From Flavobacterium notoginsengisoli (GTDB lineage Bacteria; Bacteroidota; Bacteroidia; Flavobacteriales; Flavobacteriaceae), in contig NZ_JACHLB010000004.1 of NCBI RefSeq assembly GCF_014207905.1, positions 124,001 through 188,000 of the forward strand: DNA of 64,000 nucleotides, written 5' to 3'. Positions 1 to 7,806 of the stretch are shown piece by piece. The notes beneath the pieces were generated by a model. That model worked only from the letters and a program-made list of their open reading frames with translations, searched no databases and was not told where the DNA came from. The first letter of the stretch is position 1. Each line of letters opens with the position of its first letter. A program made the translations under genes and the position numbers.

Positions 1-54
1 AATTGAATTCCTTGTTGTTCAAAAAGTATTCAGTTTTACAAGCCATATTATTAC

Positions 55-1608
55 ATGCATTTAAAAACTACTCTTGCCTTTATTTTATTTTTTCTTTCCA
101 ATTATTTGGGTTATTCGCAAAAAACCTTCGATCAGATTTATACTGAAACTTATCAGGTTTTATTGAGCTCAAATCCTAAAAAAGCACTCAGTAATACCGA
201 TTATTTATTCGGAATTGCAAAGAATAATTCAGACAAAATAAAAACCCGTATGCTAAAAGCGCATATTTTGTATCAATACGGACTTAATAATCAAGCTATA
301 ATTGCTTTAAAAGAAGCTGAAAACTTTGCTTTAGCAGAAAAAGATTTTGTCGTACAATCTAAAATTTATGGCTTTTTAGCCTCTCTTTATCGCGAAAGTG
401 AAATATTTCATGCCGGAAAAACATATCTAAACAAGGCAGTTTTAATTAGCAGGAGAATAAAAGATAAAAGCGAAATGTATCGATTTCAAGGAAATCTGTC
501 TCAAGAATTAGCGTGTTATGAACTGCTTGATTCAAATTATGTTAAAGCGATCAAACATCTTAAAAAAGGCATTCAATTGTTTGAAAAAGCAGAAGGAACG
601 AGTGATAAGAATTACCAAATTGCCATAAACGATGAACTTATTGCGAGAAATTATCTGGAATTGAAAAAAAGCGATTCGGCTTTATTTCATTATGAAAAAG
701 CAGAAAAAGAACTTCAAACGTCATTATCTTATGATAGTCCGTTGAAAGGCTTTATTTATAATGGTATAGCAAATGTCTACACCTCATTAAAAGATTATAA
801 AAAAGCGCAATTTAATTACATTAAGGCCGAAAAAATTGCAGAAGAATCAGATTACTCTGCATTAAAACAAGAGGTTTATACTTCTCTAATGGAATTTTAC
901 AAAGTTACTAATTCAAAAAAATACATCATTTACAATGAAAAAAACCTCAAACTAAGTAAAGCCGAAAATGACAACAAAAAAGTTATTGCAGATGATTTAA
1001 TAAAAACGCTTCGGCAAGAACATCAAGACAGTCAATCTCAATATGAAAAAAACAGAATTGTAATTATAAGCATTTGTGTTTTGGCAATTATTTTTACTGT
1101 TGCAATTTATTTCTTTAAAAGAAAACAAGATTATAAGAAAATCAGAGAGTTTATTAATGCTAAACCTCCTCAAAACACAGACACCGAAGTTAACACTGAT
1201 ATTGAGCGAAAGAAAGAAATTACCAAAGAATATATGTCAGAAGCTACTGAAAATAGCATTCTGGAAAGTATTATAGAATTCGAAAAATCATTTTCTTTTC
1301 TAAATAAAACACTTTCATTAAACTCAGTTGCAGCAGAATTAAATGTCAACCATCGTTATTTATCTTATGTCATTAATAAACACAAATCAAAAGATTTTGC
1401 TAGCTATATCAATGAGTTGCGAATAAATTATATTATCGACAGATTAAAAAATGATGAGTCTTACCTAAAATATAAAATTAGCTATCTGGCAGATCAGGCT
1501 GGTTTTGCTTCTCATAGCAGATTCACTATTACATTTAAGAAAATAACAGGCGTTTCTCCGCTAACGTTTATTACCTATGTTCAAAATAATCCAGAGAAAA
1601 ACAGTTAA
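55..1608 (+). CDS. Membrane TPR / AraC-type HTH transcriptional regulator
   Basis: 517 aa. An N-terminal signal/anchor (about residues 1-21) is followed by helical TPR-like repeats to about residue 310. One transmembrane segment lies at about 335-354, and an AraC-family double helix-turn-helix at about 415-510, ending in the usual 'GVSPLTFI' region. This topology puts the TPRs outside the cytoplasmic membrane and the DNA-binding domain inside, a layout common in Flavobacteriia. It is probably a one-component signal sensor; neither ligand nor targets can be read from the sequence. It stands alone and ends just before a hairpin terminator. The ATG at 55 is chosen because it opens directly onto the hydrophobic leader. 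Confidence 0.85.
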   Translation: MHLKTTLAFILFFLSNYLGYSQKTFDQIYTETYQVLLSSNPKKALSNTDYLFGIAKNNSDKIKTRMLKAHILYQYGLNNQAIIALKEAENFALAEKDFVVQSKIYGFLASLYRESEIFHAGKTYLNKAVLISRRIKDKSEMYRFQGNLSQELACYELLDSNYVKAIKHLKKGIQLFEKAEGTSDKNYQIAINDELIARNYLELKKSDSALFHYEKAEKELQTSLSYDSPLKGFIYNGIANVYTSLKDYKKAQFNYIKAEKIAEESDYSALKQEVYTSLMEFYKVTNSKKYIIYNEKNLKLSKAENDNKKVIADDLIKTLRQEHQDSQSQYEKNRIVIISICVLAIIFTVAIYFFKRKQDYKKIREFINAKPPQNTDTEVNTDIERKKEITKEYMSEATENSILESIIEFEKSFSFLNKTLSLNSVAAELNVNHRYLSYVINKHKSKDFASYINELRINYIIDRLKNDESYLKYKISYLADQAGFASHSRFTITFKKITGVSPLTFITYVQNNPEKNS

Positions 1609-1691
1609 CAAACTAGAAATGATATATCTGTTTTGAATATTCTAAATAGTTTGTTCTATTTTTTTAATTATACTTCTAAAATTTTAGATAA

Positions 1692-1728
1692 AAAAAAACT
1701 CCAAAGTCATAAACCTTGGAGTTTTTTT
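1692..1728. terminator. Bidirectional intrinsic terminator
   Basis: An A-tract and stem (aaaactccaa / ttggagtttt) with a 10-12 nt loop is followed by a T-run. It lies between the convergent regulator gene and the 1745-2197 gene and can serve both strands. Confidence 0.8.
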
Positions 1729-1744
1729 TATGTTTTATAAAATA

Positions 1745-2197
1745 TTACATTTCGTTTAATTCATTAAACTCATGTAAAGATTTTAATGTGCTTTCGTAAA
1801 ACAAAATTGCAGCAATTAGATTTCCTTTATCAGAATATGGCATCATTTTTCTTTGGAACTCAACCGTTGTTTCTAAGAAAGTTGTTGTACCAACTGCTTG
1901 TCCGTCTAATACTTTTTTGTGTTCGTTATCGTCTGGAATACCTAAGTCTGCCATTGTAACACCTGGTTTAGTAACCAAAGCGATATAAGGTAACGTTTTA
2001 ACTAAAACCTTGATACGCTCAATGTACAATTCTAAAAGTTCTCCTTTTTGCATACCAGCTAATTCTTTCTGATCGTGGTATTTACGGATTATGGCTGTTG
2101 TACTGATAATACTTCTAGGAGCATTCTTTGCTTGAGCTGAAACAGCCACAGTCGTTAAAAAGCAAAGAAAGCTTAGTAAAAAAATTTTACTTTTCAT
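1745..2197 (-). CDS. Small secreted protein, unknown function
   Basis: 150 aa with a clear signal peptide (about residues 1-21, ending VSAQA). The rest is a mostly helical soluble domain without cysteines or recognisable catalytic motifs. I do not recognise the family. It is monocistronic: a good Bacteroidetes promoter lies upstream and a terminator directly downstream, which supports a real, separately controlled gene. Confidence 0.75.
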   Translation of the reverse strand: MKSKIFLLSFLCFLTTVAVSAQAKNAPRSIISTTAIIRKYHDQKELAGMQKGELLELYIERIKVLVKTLPYIALVTKPGVTMADLGIPDDNEHKKVLDGQAVGTTTFLETTVEFQRKMMPYSDKGNLIAAILFYESTLKSLHEFNELNEM

Positions 2198-2228
2198 TGT
2201 CTTAGTAGATTTGGTTATTGGATCACAG

Positions 2229-2258
2229 CAAAAGTAGGCATTTTAACTTAAACTGCAA
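2229..2258 (-). promoter_or_regulatory. Bacteroidetes-type promoter for the 1745-2197 gene
   Basis: On the minus strand, TTG (2256-2258), 19 nt spacer, then TACTTTTG (2229-2236). This matches the TTG-N17-23-TAnnTTTG consensus of the Bacteroidota primary sigma factor and sits about 32 nt before the start codon. Confidence 0.7.
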
Positions 2259-2366
2259 GTTTATTATTTATTTTTTTAGGTTAACATTACTGTTAAGTTG
2301 TTCTGTAACAAAAAGTAAAAAATAAGTCAGATTTTTCGAAGCTTAAATTTGGCAATTTTTAGATGC

Positions 2367-2999
2367 TTATTTTATTATTCTAAAACGACCTGGATATTTT
2401 ATATAGATACTTTTTCTGTTTCCATAATAGTCCATAAAATCTTCGCATACAAAAACAGCATGCGCTGTAGACCAAGCAACTACACCACAAAATTCGCTTC
2501 CAGATTCTCTTTTAAGCTTTTCTACTTGTTTACCAATTTTAAAACCTAAATATTTATAAATTGTTGGAGTGTAAACAGAACCTTCTTCTAAATCTTCCAA
2601 TGCACTTTCAAAAGTCGATTCTTTATCGATAATCTGTTTGTACTTCGCCATTACTGCATAAGTAAGTATGGCATAGTCTACAATTTTCTCGCTTTCTTCT
2701 GTATCTTTAATAAAAACAAAATCAGCAGATATTTTGGCTTTTTTTAATTCATCATCATTCAAATGAAACGAAGCGTTATTTTTTAAGGTAATCTTGTATT
2801 GATTATCGTTTAATTTTTCGCTTTCGAAAAGATTATCTAATCCGTAAACATTTAAGGAAGCTTTGATAAAAGCAATCGAAGAACAATTAGTTCGCTCTCC
2901 CTGCTTAAAACTTTCGAATATTTTATCTGAGCTCAATTGTGAATATGAATTTGAATAAACAAATAGGAACAGAAAAAATAGTGAAGTAACGAATTTCAT
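2367..2999 (-). CDS. Secreted protein, unknown function
   Basis: 210 aa from the start chosen here. A further in-frame start at 3029 adds ten polar residues before the signal peptide, so the ATG at 2999, which opens directly onto a hydrophobic leader ending 'SNSYSQ', is preferred. The mature part contains a 'NCSSIAFIKA' segment and, near the end, 'GSEFCGVVAWSTAHAVFV' with spaced Cys and His. That resembles a cysteine-peptidase-like fold, but this is only an impression. No operon partner. A possible -7 element (TAGATTTG, 3049-3056 minus) lies upstream without a clear -33. Confidence 0.7.
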   Translation of the reverse strand: MKFVTSLFFLFLFVYSNSYSQLSSDKIFESFKQGERTNCSSIAFIKASLNVYGLDNLFESEKLNDNQYKITLKNNASFHLNDDELKKAKISADFVFIKDTEESEKIVDYAILTYAVMAKYKQIIDKESTFESALEDLEEGSVYTPTIYKYLGFKIGKQVEKLKRESGSEFCGVVAWSTAHAVFVCEDFMDYYGNRKSIYIKYPGRFRIIK

Positions 3000-3132
3000 T
3001 GTCTTTGGTAATTTATTTTGGGGCATCAACTCCTAATGGGAGATTATACAAATCTATAAAAATCAAATTATATTTTTTTTCAGTTCATCATTTTTATGAA
3101 AAAAAGTCAATTTTAACATTTACATGAAAAGA

Positions 3133-3162
3133 AAAACGTCTCACAAAACTAGGAGACGTTTT
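3133..3162. terminator. Hairpin terminator after the 64-aa gene
   Basis: Perfect stem aaaacgtctc / gagacgtttt with a 10-nt loop. On the minus strand it is followed by a T-rich run, seven bases after the stop of the 3169-3363 gene. Confidence 0.75.
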
Positions 3163-3168
3163 CAAATT

Positions 3169-3363
3169 CTATTTTTTTTCTTCGTTGTTCAGCTTATCAT
3201 CAAAATCTGGTTCTTGACCTTTAAACTTTTTGCTGTCTACATCATAATTTTCATCATTTGTCAAAACTTCATCGTGATCTTTATATTGATGTTTTCTTGT
3301 ATCGCTTCTATTGTTTGAATCATTCTTATTGTTGTTATTCGGAGTTGGGCTATTCGTTTTCAT
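3169..3363 (-). CDS. Small hydrophilic Asn/Asp/Lys-rich protein
   Basis: 64 aa, very polar and apparently disordered (runs of N, D and K), with no cysteine, signal peptide or membrane segment. I do not recognise it. The terminator placed exactly after its stop codon argues for a real gene rather than a chance reading frame; the overlapping plus-strand frame is a low-complexity hydrophobic artefact. Confidence 0.55.
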   Translation of the reverse strand: MKTNSPTPNNNNKNDSNNRSDTRKHQYKDHDEVLTNDENYDVDSKKFKGQEPDFDDKLNNEEKK

Positions 3364-3478
3364 AATTCTACGTTTTAAAATGTTTTATAAAATTACTTCA
3401 AACAACTTATTATCAGCTTATAAAATCATTTTAAAAGATTACAAAATAACACTGTCATACAAGTTTTAAAAATAATTC

Positions 3479-3486
3479 TAATTTTG
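3479..3486 (+). promoter_or_regulatory. Candidate -7 element
   Basis: TAATTTTG matches TAnnTTTG and lies 26 nt before the ATG of the monooxygenase gene. No clear -33 TTG was found at the right distance. Confidence 0.4.
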
Positions 3487-3511
3487 CAGTACTTAAAAGG
3501 ATAAATCAATT

Positions 3512-4939
3512 ATGTGGACTATTTGCCCCGAGTGTCAAGGACAAGGTAAGAAAAGCCAAAGACTTACAAAGAAAGTAAGGCTTCAATACCAATCGGCATT
3601 AGAACAATTTGAAAAAAACAATAGCGAAGGCATTGCTCCCACTCGTCCGAAAGCGCCAAAAATTGTTTGTTTACATTGTTCTGGATCTGGCTTAGTTCAA
3701 TCTGAAAATCCTGTTATTCCAAATAAAGAAAATTACCCTCATGTGGCTATTATTGGTGCCGGAATTGGCGGAGTTGCCTTAGCTGTGGCTTGTCTTCATC
3801 GAGGAATTCCATTTACGATTTACGAACGTGATGAAAACTTCGAATCGCGCTCTCAAGGTTACGGACTTACTTTACAACAGGCCAGCAAAGCAATTCATGG
3901 ATTGGGCATTTTTTCTTTAAATGGAGTCGTTTCTACAAGACATTTGGTTCATACAGTTGAGGGAAAAGTAATTGGAGAATGGGGAATTAGAAAATGGCTC
4001 GAATCTGAAGAAAAGAAAGAAACAAAACGTACCAATATTCACATAGCGCGTCAAGCATTGCGTTTGGCTTTGTTAGAGCAATTGGGCGGTCAGGATAAAA
4101 TTCAATGGAAACATCAATTAATTGACTTTAGAGAAACCGAAAACGATAAAATTGACTTAACCTTTCAAGTAAACGGAGAAACTAAAACAGTAAAAACAGA
4201 TCTTCTTGTTGGCGCAGATGGCATTCGAAGTTCGGTTCGAAGAATATTAATTGGAGACAATAATACTCCTTTACGTTATTTAGATTGTATCGTAATTTTA
4301 GGAATTTGTCCTTTAAGTTCATTAAAAGACGTAAATAGTCCTTTATTAGATTCTGCAACGGTTTTTCAAACGGCAAACGGACACGAAAGAATCTATATAA
4401 TGCCTTACGACACCAATTCTGTAATGTGGCAACTTAGCTTTCCAATGTTAGAAGAAGAGGCTAAAACATTGAGTTTGCAAGGACCAAAAGCTTTAAAAGA
4501 AGAAGCAATTCGCAGAACGCAATGGCACAATCCAATTCCGCAGATTTTACTGGCTACTGAAGAAAATAAAATTTCAGGTTATCCCGTTTATGATCGCGAA
4601 TTATTGAGTTCCGAATTACTTTCGAAAGGAAAACAGATTACTTTAATTGGAGACGCCGCACACCCGATGAGCCCGTTTAAAGGACAAGGCGCCAATCAGG
4701 CTTTATTGGATGCACTTTCTTTAGCTCGTAAAATATTTAAAGGATGTAAATCTGTAGCGCATTGGAAAAAGGCAGGAATACGAGAAAGTGTTTTGACAGA
4801 ATTTGAAACCGAAATGCTAAAACGAAGCGCCGTAAAAGTAAAAGATTCTGCAAAAGCAGCAGAATTTCTACATTCTGAAATTGTACTTCACGAAGCAAAT
4901 GAACCGAGAGGGCGCTGTTTGAAGAAAAAAGATTTTTAA
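3512..4939 (+). CDS. FAD-dependent monooxygenase with N-terminal DnaJ-like zinc ribbon
   Basis: 475 aa. Residues 5-12 (CPECQGQG) and 53-60 (CLHCSGSG) form two CxxCxGxG half-sites like those of the DnaJ central zinc domain, separated by about 44 charged residues. A flavin monooxygenase of the PHBH/UbiH type follows: GAGIGG dinucleotide motif near 82-87, an 'ERDENF' segment at the end of the Rossmann strand, and 'GDAAHPMSPFKGQGANQ' in the C-terminal half that closes the FAD site. Probably an NAD(P)H- and O2-dependent hydroxylase; substrate unknown. The zinc ribbon is unusual for this family. Single-gene unit. Confidence 0.85.
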   Translation: MWTICPECQGQGKKSQRLTKKVRLQYQSALEQFEKNNSEGIAPTRPKAPKIVCLHCSGSGLVQSENPVIPNKENYPHVAIIGAGIGGVALAVACLHRGIPFTIYERDENFESRSQGYGLTLQQASKAIHGLGIFSLNGVVSTRHLVHTVEGKVIGEWGIRKWLESEEKKETKRTNIHIARQALRLALLEQLGGQDKIQWKHQLIDFRETENDKIDLTFQVNGETKTVKTDLLVGADGIRSSVRRILIGDNNTPLRYLDCIVILGICPLSSLKDVNSPLLDSATVFQTANGHERIYIMPYDTNSVMWQLSFPMLEEEAKTLSLQGPKALKEEAIRRTQWHNPIPQILLATEENKISGYPVYDRELLSSELLSKGKQITLIGDAAHPMSPFKGQGANQALLDALSLARKIFKGCKSVAHWKKAGIRESVLTEFETEMLKRSAVKVKDSAKAAEFLHSEIVLHEANEPRGRCLKKKDF

Positions 4940-4975
4940 GTAATTTTATGCTCCGACATAAAAGCATAAATCTAG

Positions 4976-4991
4976 TGGCATATTTCTTGAA
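4976..4991 (+). promoter_or_regulatory. Candidate sigma-54 (-24/-12) promoter
   Basis: TGGCATATTTCTTGAA compared with the consensus TGGCACG-N4-TTGCW: TGGCA and TTG are kept, but the -12 GC is GA. It lies 38 nt before the ATG at 5030. Confidence 0.4.
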
Positions 4992-5029
4992 AAATAATAC
5001 TAATTATTTACTAATTAAAACTTATAATC

Positions 5030-5710
5030 ATGAAAGTTACTTATTACGGACATTCTTGTTTTTCGGTTTTCACCAATGGAAAACATATCCTTTTTGATCC
5101 TTTTATCAGTCCAAATGAATTAGCAAAAGAGGTTGATATTGATGCCATAAAAGCTGATTATATTTTGATTTCTCACGCTCATTACGATCATATTTTGGAC
5201 GTAGAAAGAATTGCAAAAAATACAGGCGCAAAAGTGCTCGGAAATTTTGAAATTTATAATTGGCTATTGAAGCAAGGCATCGAAAATGCGCATCCAATTA
5301 ATCCTGGAGGAAAATTTGATTTTGATTTCGGAACTGTAAAATGTGTTATTGCACAACATCCAAGCAGTTTTATGGATGGTTCTTACGGAGGAATTGCCTG
5401 TGGTTTTGTTTTGACTACTCCCGAAGGAAATTTTTACTACAGCGGAGATACAGCGCTAACTCTAGACATGCAGATTATTCTAAAATTTACCAAACTTGAT
5501 TTTGCTGTTTTCCCAATTGGTGACGGACTTACAATGGGAATTGAAGAAGCAATCGAAGCATCAAAAATGGTTGGTGTTCATAAAATTCTTGGCGTTCATT
5601 ATGATACTTTTGGCTTTATTGTCATGGATCATCAAAAAGCTTTAGATGCTTTTAAAAATGCTAATCTTGAACTTTATTTACCCAAAATAAATACCACGAT
5701 TGACTTATAA
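5030..5710 (+). CDS. UPF0173-like metal-dependent hydrolase (UlaG family)
   Basis: 226 aa, the usual size of the family. A metallo-beta-lactamase fold with an intact HxHxDH zinc motif (H49, H51, D53, H54), a 'YSGDTAL' strand supplying the bridging Asp, and 'GVHYDTF' supplying the C-terminal His. Cytoplasmic, with no signal peptide. Members of this family are usually annotated as metal-dependent hydrolases of unknown substrate; UlaG itself is an ascorbate-6-phosphate lactonase. Monocistronic and followed by a hairpin. Confidence 0.88.
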   Translation: MKVTYYGHSCFSVFTNGKHILFDPFISPNELAKEVDIDAIKADYILISHAHYDHILDVERIAKNTGAKVLGNFEIYNWLLKQGIENAHPINPGGKFDFDFGTVKCVIAQHPSSFMDGSYGGIACGFVLTTPEGNFYYSGDTALTLDMQIILKFTKLDFAVFPIGDGLTMGIEEAIEASKMVGVHKILGVHYDTFGFIVMDHQKALDAFKNANLELYLPKINTTIDL

Positions 5711-5729
5711 TTTTGAGTTTTTCCTTCGT

Positions 5730-5763
5730 TATATTTCGCTAAAAAGAATCTTTTAGCGAAATA
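5730..5763. terminator. Hairpin between convergent genes
   Basis: Stem atatttcgctaaaa / ttttagcgaaatat around a 6-nt loop, 20 nt after the stop of the 5030 gene. The half-site TTTAGCGAAATAT recurs at 12470. Confidence 0.6.
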
Positions 5764-5811
5764 TCATTATGTTTAAAAATGAAATATGAATTCATAAAAA
5801 ATTTTTCATAA

Positions 5812-5846
5812 AAAAAAGGAATAGCTGCTGACACTATTCCTTTTAA
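5812..5846. terminator. Hairpin terminator after the 5900 hydrolase
   Basis: Stem aaaggaatag / ctattccttt with an 8-10 nt loop, flanked by A- and T-runs. It is placed to end the minus-strand hydrolase transcript and also plus-strand read-through. Confidence 0.7.
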
Positions 5847-5899
5847 CACATAATTAATTTTAGAAAATTACTATGCGCGATAAAAATGCTAAAATGCTA

Positions 5900-6736
5900 T
5901 TATGTGTACTTTATAAAATTGATAATCTGTTTTGAGGTTTGTTCCGGAAATTGATGTTGTGGTGCATGCCCAGTTCCAGAATAAACAACTATTTGTGCAT
6001 TAGTCATTTGATTGAAAAATGTATACCAATTTTCGACAGCAAAACTAATATCATGATCACCACAAATAATTAAAATTGGTGTTTTGGTCTTTTTAATCTG
6101 TTCTCTAAAATTCAAAACATCTTCTCTAAAGCCATCTCCTCCGCCAAAATACAATTGAAATACATCCATCGTTGAAGGAATTTTTGAAACATCAATTTTT
6201 TTATGAATTCTGTCGTGTGAAGCTTTTGCAGCCAATTTACTGGATTCTGATTTCGGTTCGAAAAACAAAACAATTTCATCTTCAAAATCGTTTAACGGTT
6301 TCAAAGCGGCATCAAAAAAAGCTTGTTCTATCGGAATTTCATTTTGCCCCGGCGGATTTGTTCCAACTAAAACAGCATGCGTTACTAAATTTGGATACAA
6401 CAAGGTTGCAGCCTGCGCCACCAATCCGCCATAAGACCAGCCTAAAACTACAAGAGAATCTATTTTTAAAACATCTGCCAAATCTTTAATGTCCTTAGCA
6501 ACAACAGTTAAATCTGGCGCCAAACTTCCTGTAGAAGAACCAATTCCAGAATAATCAAATACGATAACATTGAACTTTTTTGCCATCAATGCTATAAATA
6601 AAGGATCCCAAGTATCTAGAGTTCCTCTAAAACGGTTCACAAAAAATACTGCTTTCCCTTTTCCGTAAGAACGATAAGCAATTTTACGATCGCCTACATC
6701 GGCAAAACGTGTCTCTGCATCATAAATTTTTTTCAT
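5900..6736 (-). CDS. Alpha/beta hydrolase
   Basis: 278 aa cytoplasmic alpha/beta hydrolase. The nucleophile elbow is GWSYG (Ser101), an acid lies in 'ICGDHD' and the catalytic His in 'GTGHAPQHQFPE'. The oxyanion region reads NRFRGT rather than the usual HG. Close to the esterase/bromoperoxidase-like branch; substrate unknown. Monocistronic, with a candidate sigma-54 promoter having exact GG-N10-GC spacing upstream. This fits control by one of the two NtrC-type regulators in the block. Confidence 0.85.
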   Translation of the reverse strand: MKKIYDAETRFADVGDRKIAYRSYGKGKAVFFVNRFRGTLDTWDPLFIALMAKKFNVIVFDYSGIGSSTGSLAPDLTVVAKDIKDLADVLKIDSLVVLGWSYGGLVAQAATLLYPNLVTHAVLVGTNPPGQNEIPIEQAFFDAALKPLNDFEDEIVLFFEPKSESSKLAAKASHDRIHKKIDVSKIPSTMDVFQLYFGGGDGFREDVLNFREQIKKTKTPILIICGDHDISFAVENWYTFFNQMTNAQIVVYSGTGHAPQHQFPEQTSKQIINFIKYT

Positions 6737-6783
6737 AATTATAATTTAAAGGTTGGAGTTTTATTAATTCTTTGTTTGAGATT

Positions 6784-6800
6784 GGCAAAGATTAAACCAA
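6784..6800 (-). promoter_or_regulatory. Candidate sigma-54 promoter for the 5900-6736 hydrolase
   Basis: The minus strand reads TTGGTTTAATCTTTGCC: -24 GG, exactly 10 nt, then -12 GC inside TTTGC. The predicted start of transcription is about 35-40 nt before the ATG at 6736. Confidence 0.5.
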
Positions 6801-6951
6801 ATCGAAAAACACTTAAAAACAAGGCATTTACAATCATTAACTCTATTCTGAATGATGATATTTCAATAATTAAAATCAGTTTTTAACGATATTTAATAAC
6901 TTCAAAATCATAAACTGCAAGAATGCTTTTATAATCAATACTTTACAAAAA

Positions 6952-6967
6952 AGGCATTCCTTTTGTT
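6952..6967 (+). promoter_or_regulatory. Candidate sigma-54 promoter for the 7024-7806 hydrolase
   Basis: AGGCATTCCTTTTGTT keeps GGCA and TTG with the right spacing, but the -12 is GT instead of GC. It lies 56 nt before the ATG at 7024. Confidence 0.35.
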
Positions 6968-7023
6968 TTTATTATGCAAACCACTTCCGCTTTTCTGAAA
7001 AATAATCTTAAAGATGAAATAGT

Positions 7024-7806
7024 ATGTATTTATCTAATAAAAAGACGATTATGTTTATTACGGGGGCATTTGTCAATCATTCTTGCTGGGAAGAATGGAT
7101 TGTTTTTTTTGAAAGCAAAGGTTATAAAACGGTTGCGCCACCTTGGCCTTACAAAAACGAAACAGCAGAAATATTGCGTCAGAGCAATTCTTCTAAAATA
7201 GCCACAATTCGACTAAACGATTTGTTGGATTATTATACAGAAATTATCGAAAAACTTCCCGAAAAACCTATTCTTATCGGACATTCTTACGGAGGTCTTT
7301 TGACTCAATTATTACTTCAAAAAGATTTGGGTTCGGCTGGAATTTGTTTACATTCGATTCCGCCAAGTAATTTAATTTATTTCAATTTTCCCTTTTATAG
7401 AAAGATTTGGAGTGTTTTAGATTTATTTCATTCTAGAAAAAAAACTTATTTATTGCCGTTTAAAAAATGGCAAAAATACTTCGTCAACCAAATGTGTTTT
7501 GAAGAACAAAAAGCAACTTATGAGAACTTAGTAATTCCAGAATCTCAATTCGTTTTTTACGATATTTTTTCTGTCGCTGCTAAAATCAATTTTAAGAAAA
7601 AACATGCTCCAATTTTATTTTTATCAGGTTCAGAAGATCAATTTGTTCCAGCTTTTATTCAATATTCCAATTTCAAAAAATACAAAAACATTCATTCTAT
7701 TACTTGTTATAAAGAATTTAAAGACAGTAATCATTTGGTTTTGAAACAGCAGAATTGGGAATGCATTGCTGAATTTATATCAACCTGTCTAGAGAAACTT
7801 TCTTAA
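7024..7806 (+). CDS. Alpha/beta hydrolase (paralogue 1 of 3)
   Basis: 260 aa. It opens with '[15 protein letters not shown]' where classical lipases have HGxF. The elbow is GHSYG (Ser88); an acid lies in 'SGSEDQFVP' and the catalytic His in '[12 protein letters not shown]'. It is clearly homologous along its length to the products at 20401-21189 and, more distantly, 15640-16410, sharing the W-P-Y-K segment and the C-terminal His-x3-5-W pattern. The start at 7024 gives the same N-terminal length as the 20401 paralogue. Its stop overlaps the convergent regulator's stop by 3 bp. Confidence 0.88.
   Translation: MYLSNKKTIMFITGAFVNHSCWEEWIVFFESKGYKTVAPPWPYKNETAEILRQSNSSKIATIRLNDLLDYYTEIIEKLPEKPILIGHSYGGLLTQLLLQKDLGSAGICLHSIPPSNLIYFNFPFYRKIWSVLDLFHSRKKTYLLPFKKWQKYFVNQMCFEEQKATYENLVIPESQFVFYDIFSVAAKINFKKKHAPILFLSGSEDQFVPAFIQYSNFKKYKNIHSITCYKEFKDSNHLVLKQQNWECIAEFISTCLEKLS

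Noticed and set aside
3124..3318. Plus-strand hydrophobic frame opposite the 64-aa gene
   Set aside because: Low-complexity Phe/Ile-rich translation of an A/T-rich antisense strand that starts inside the terminator region.
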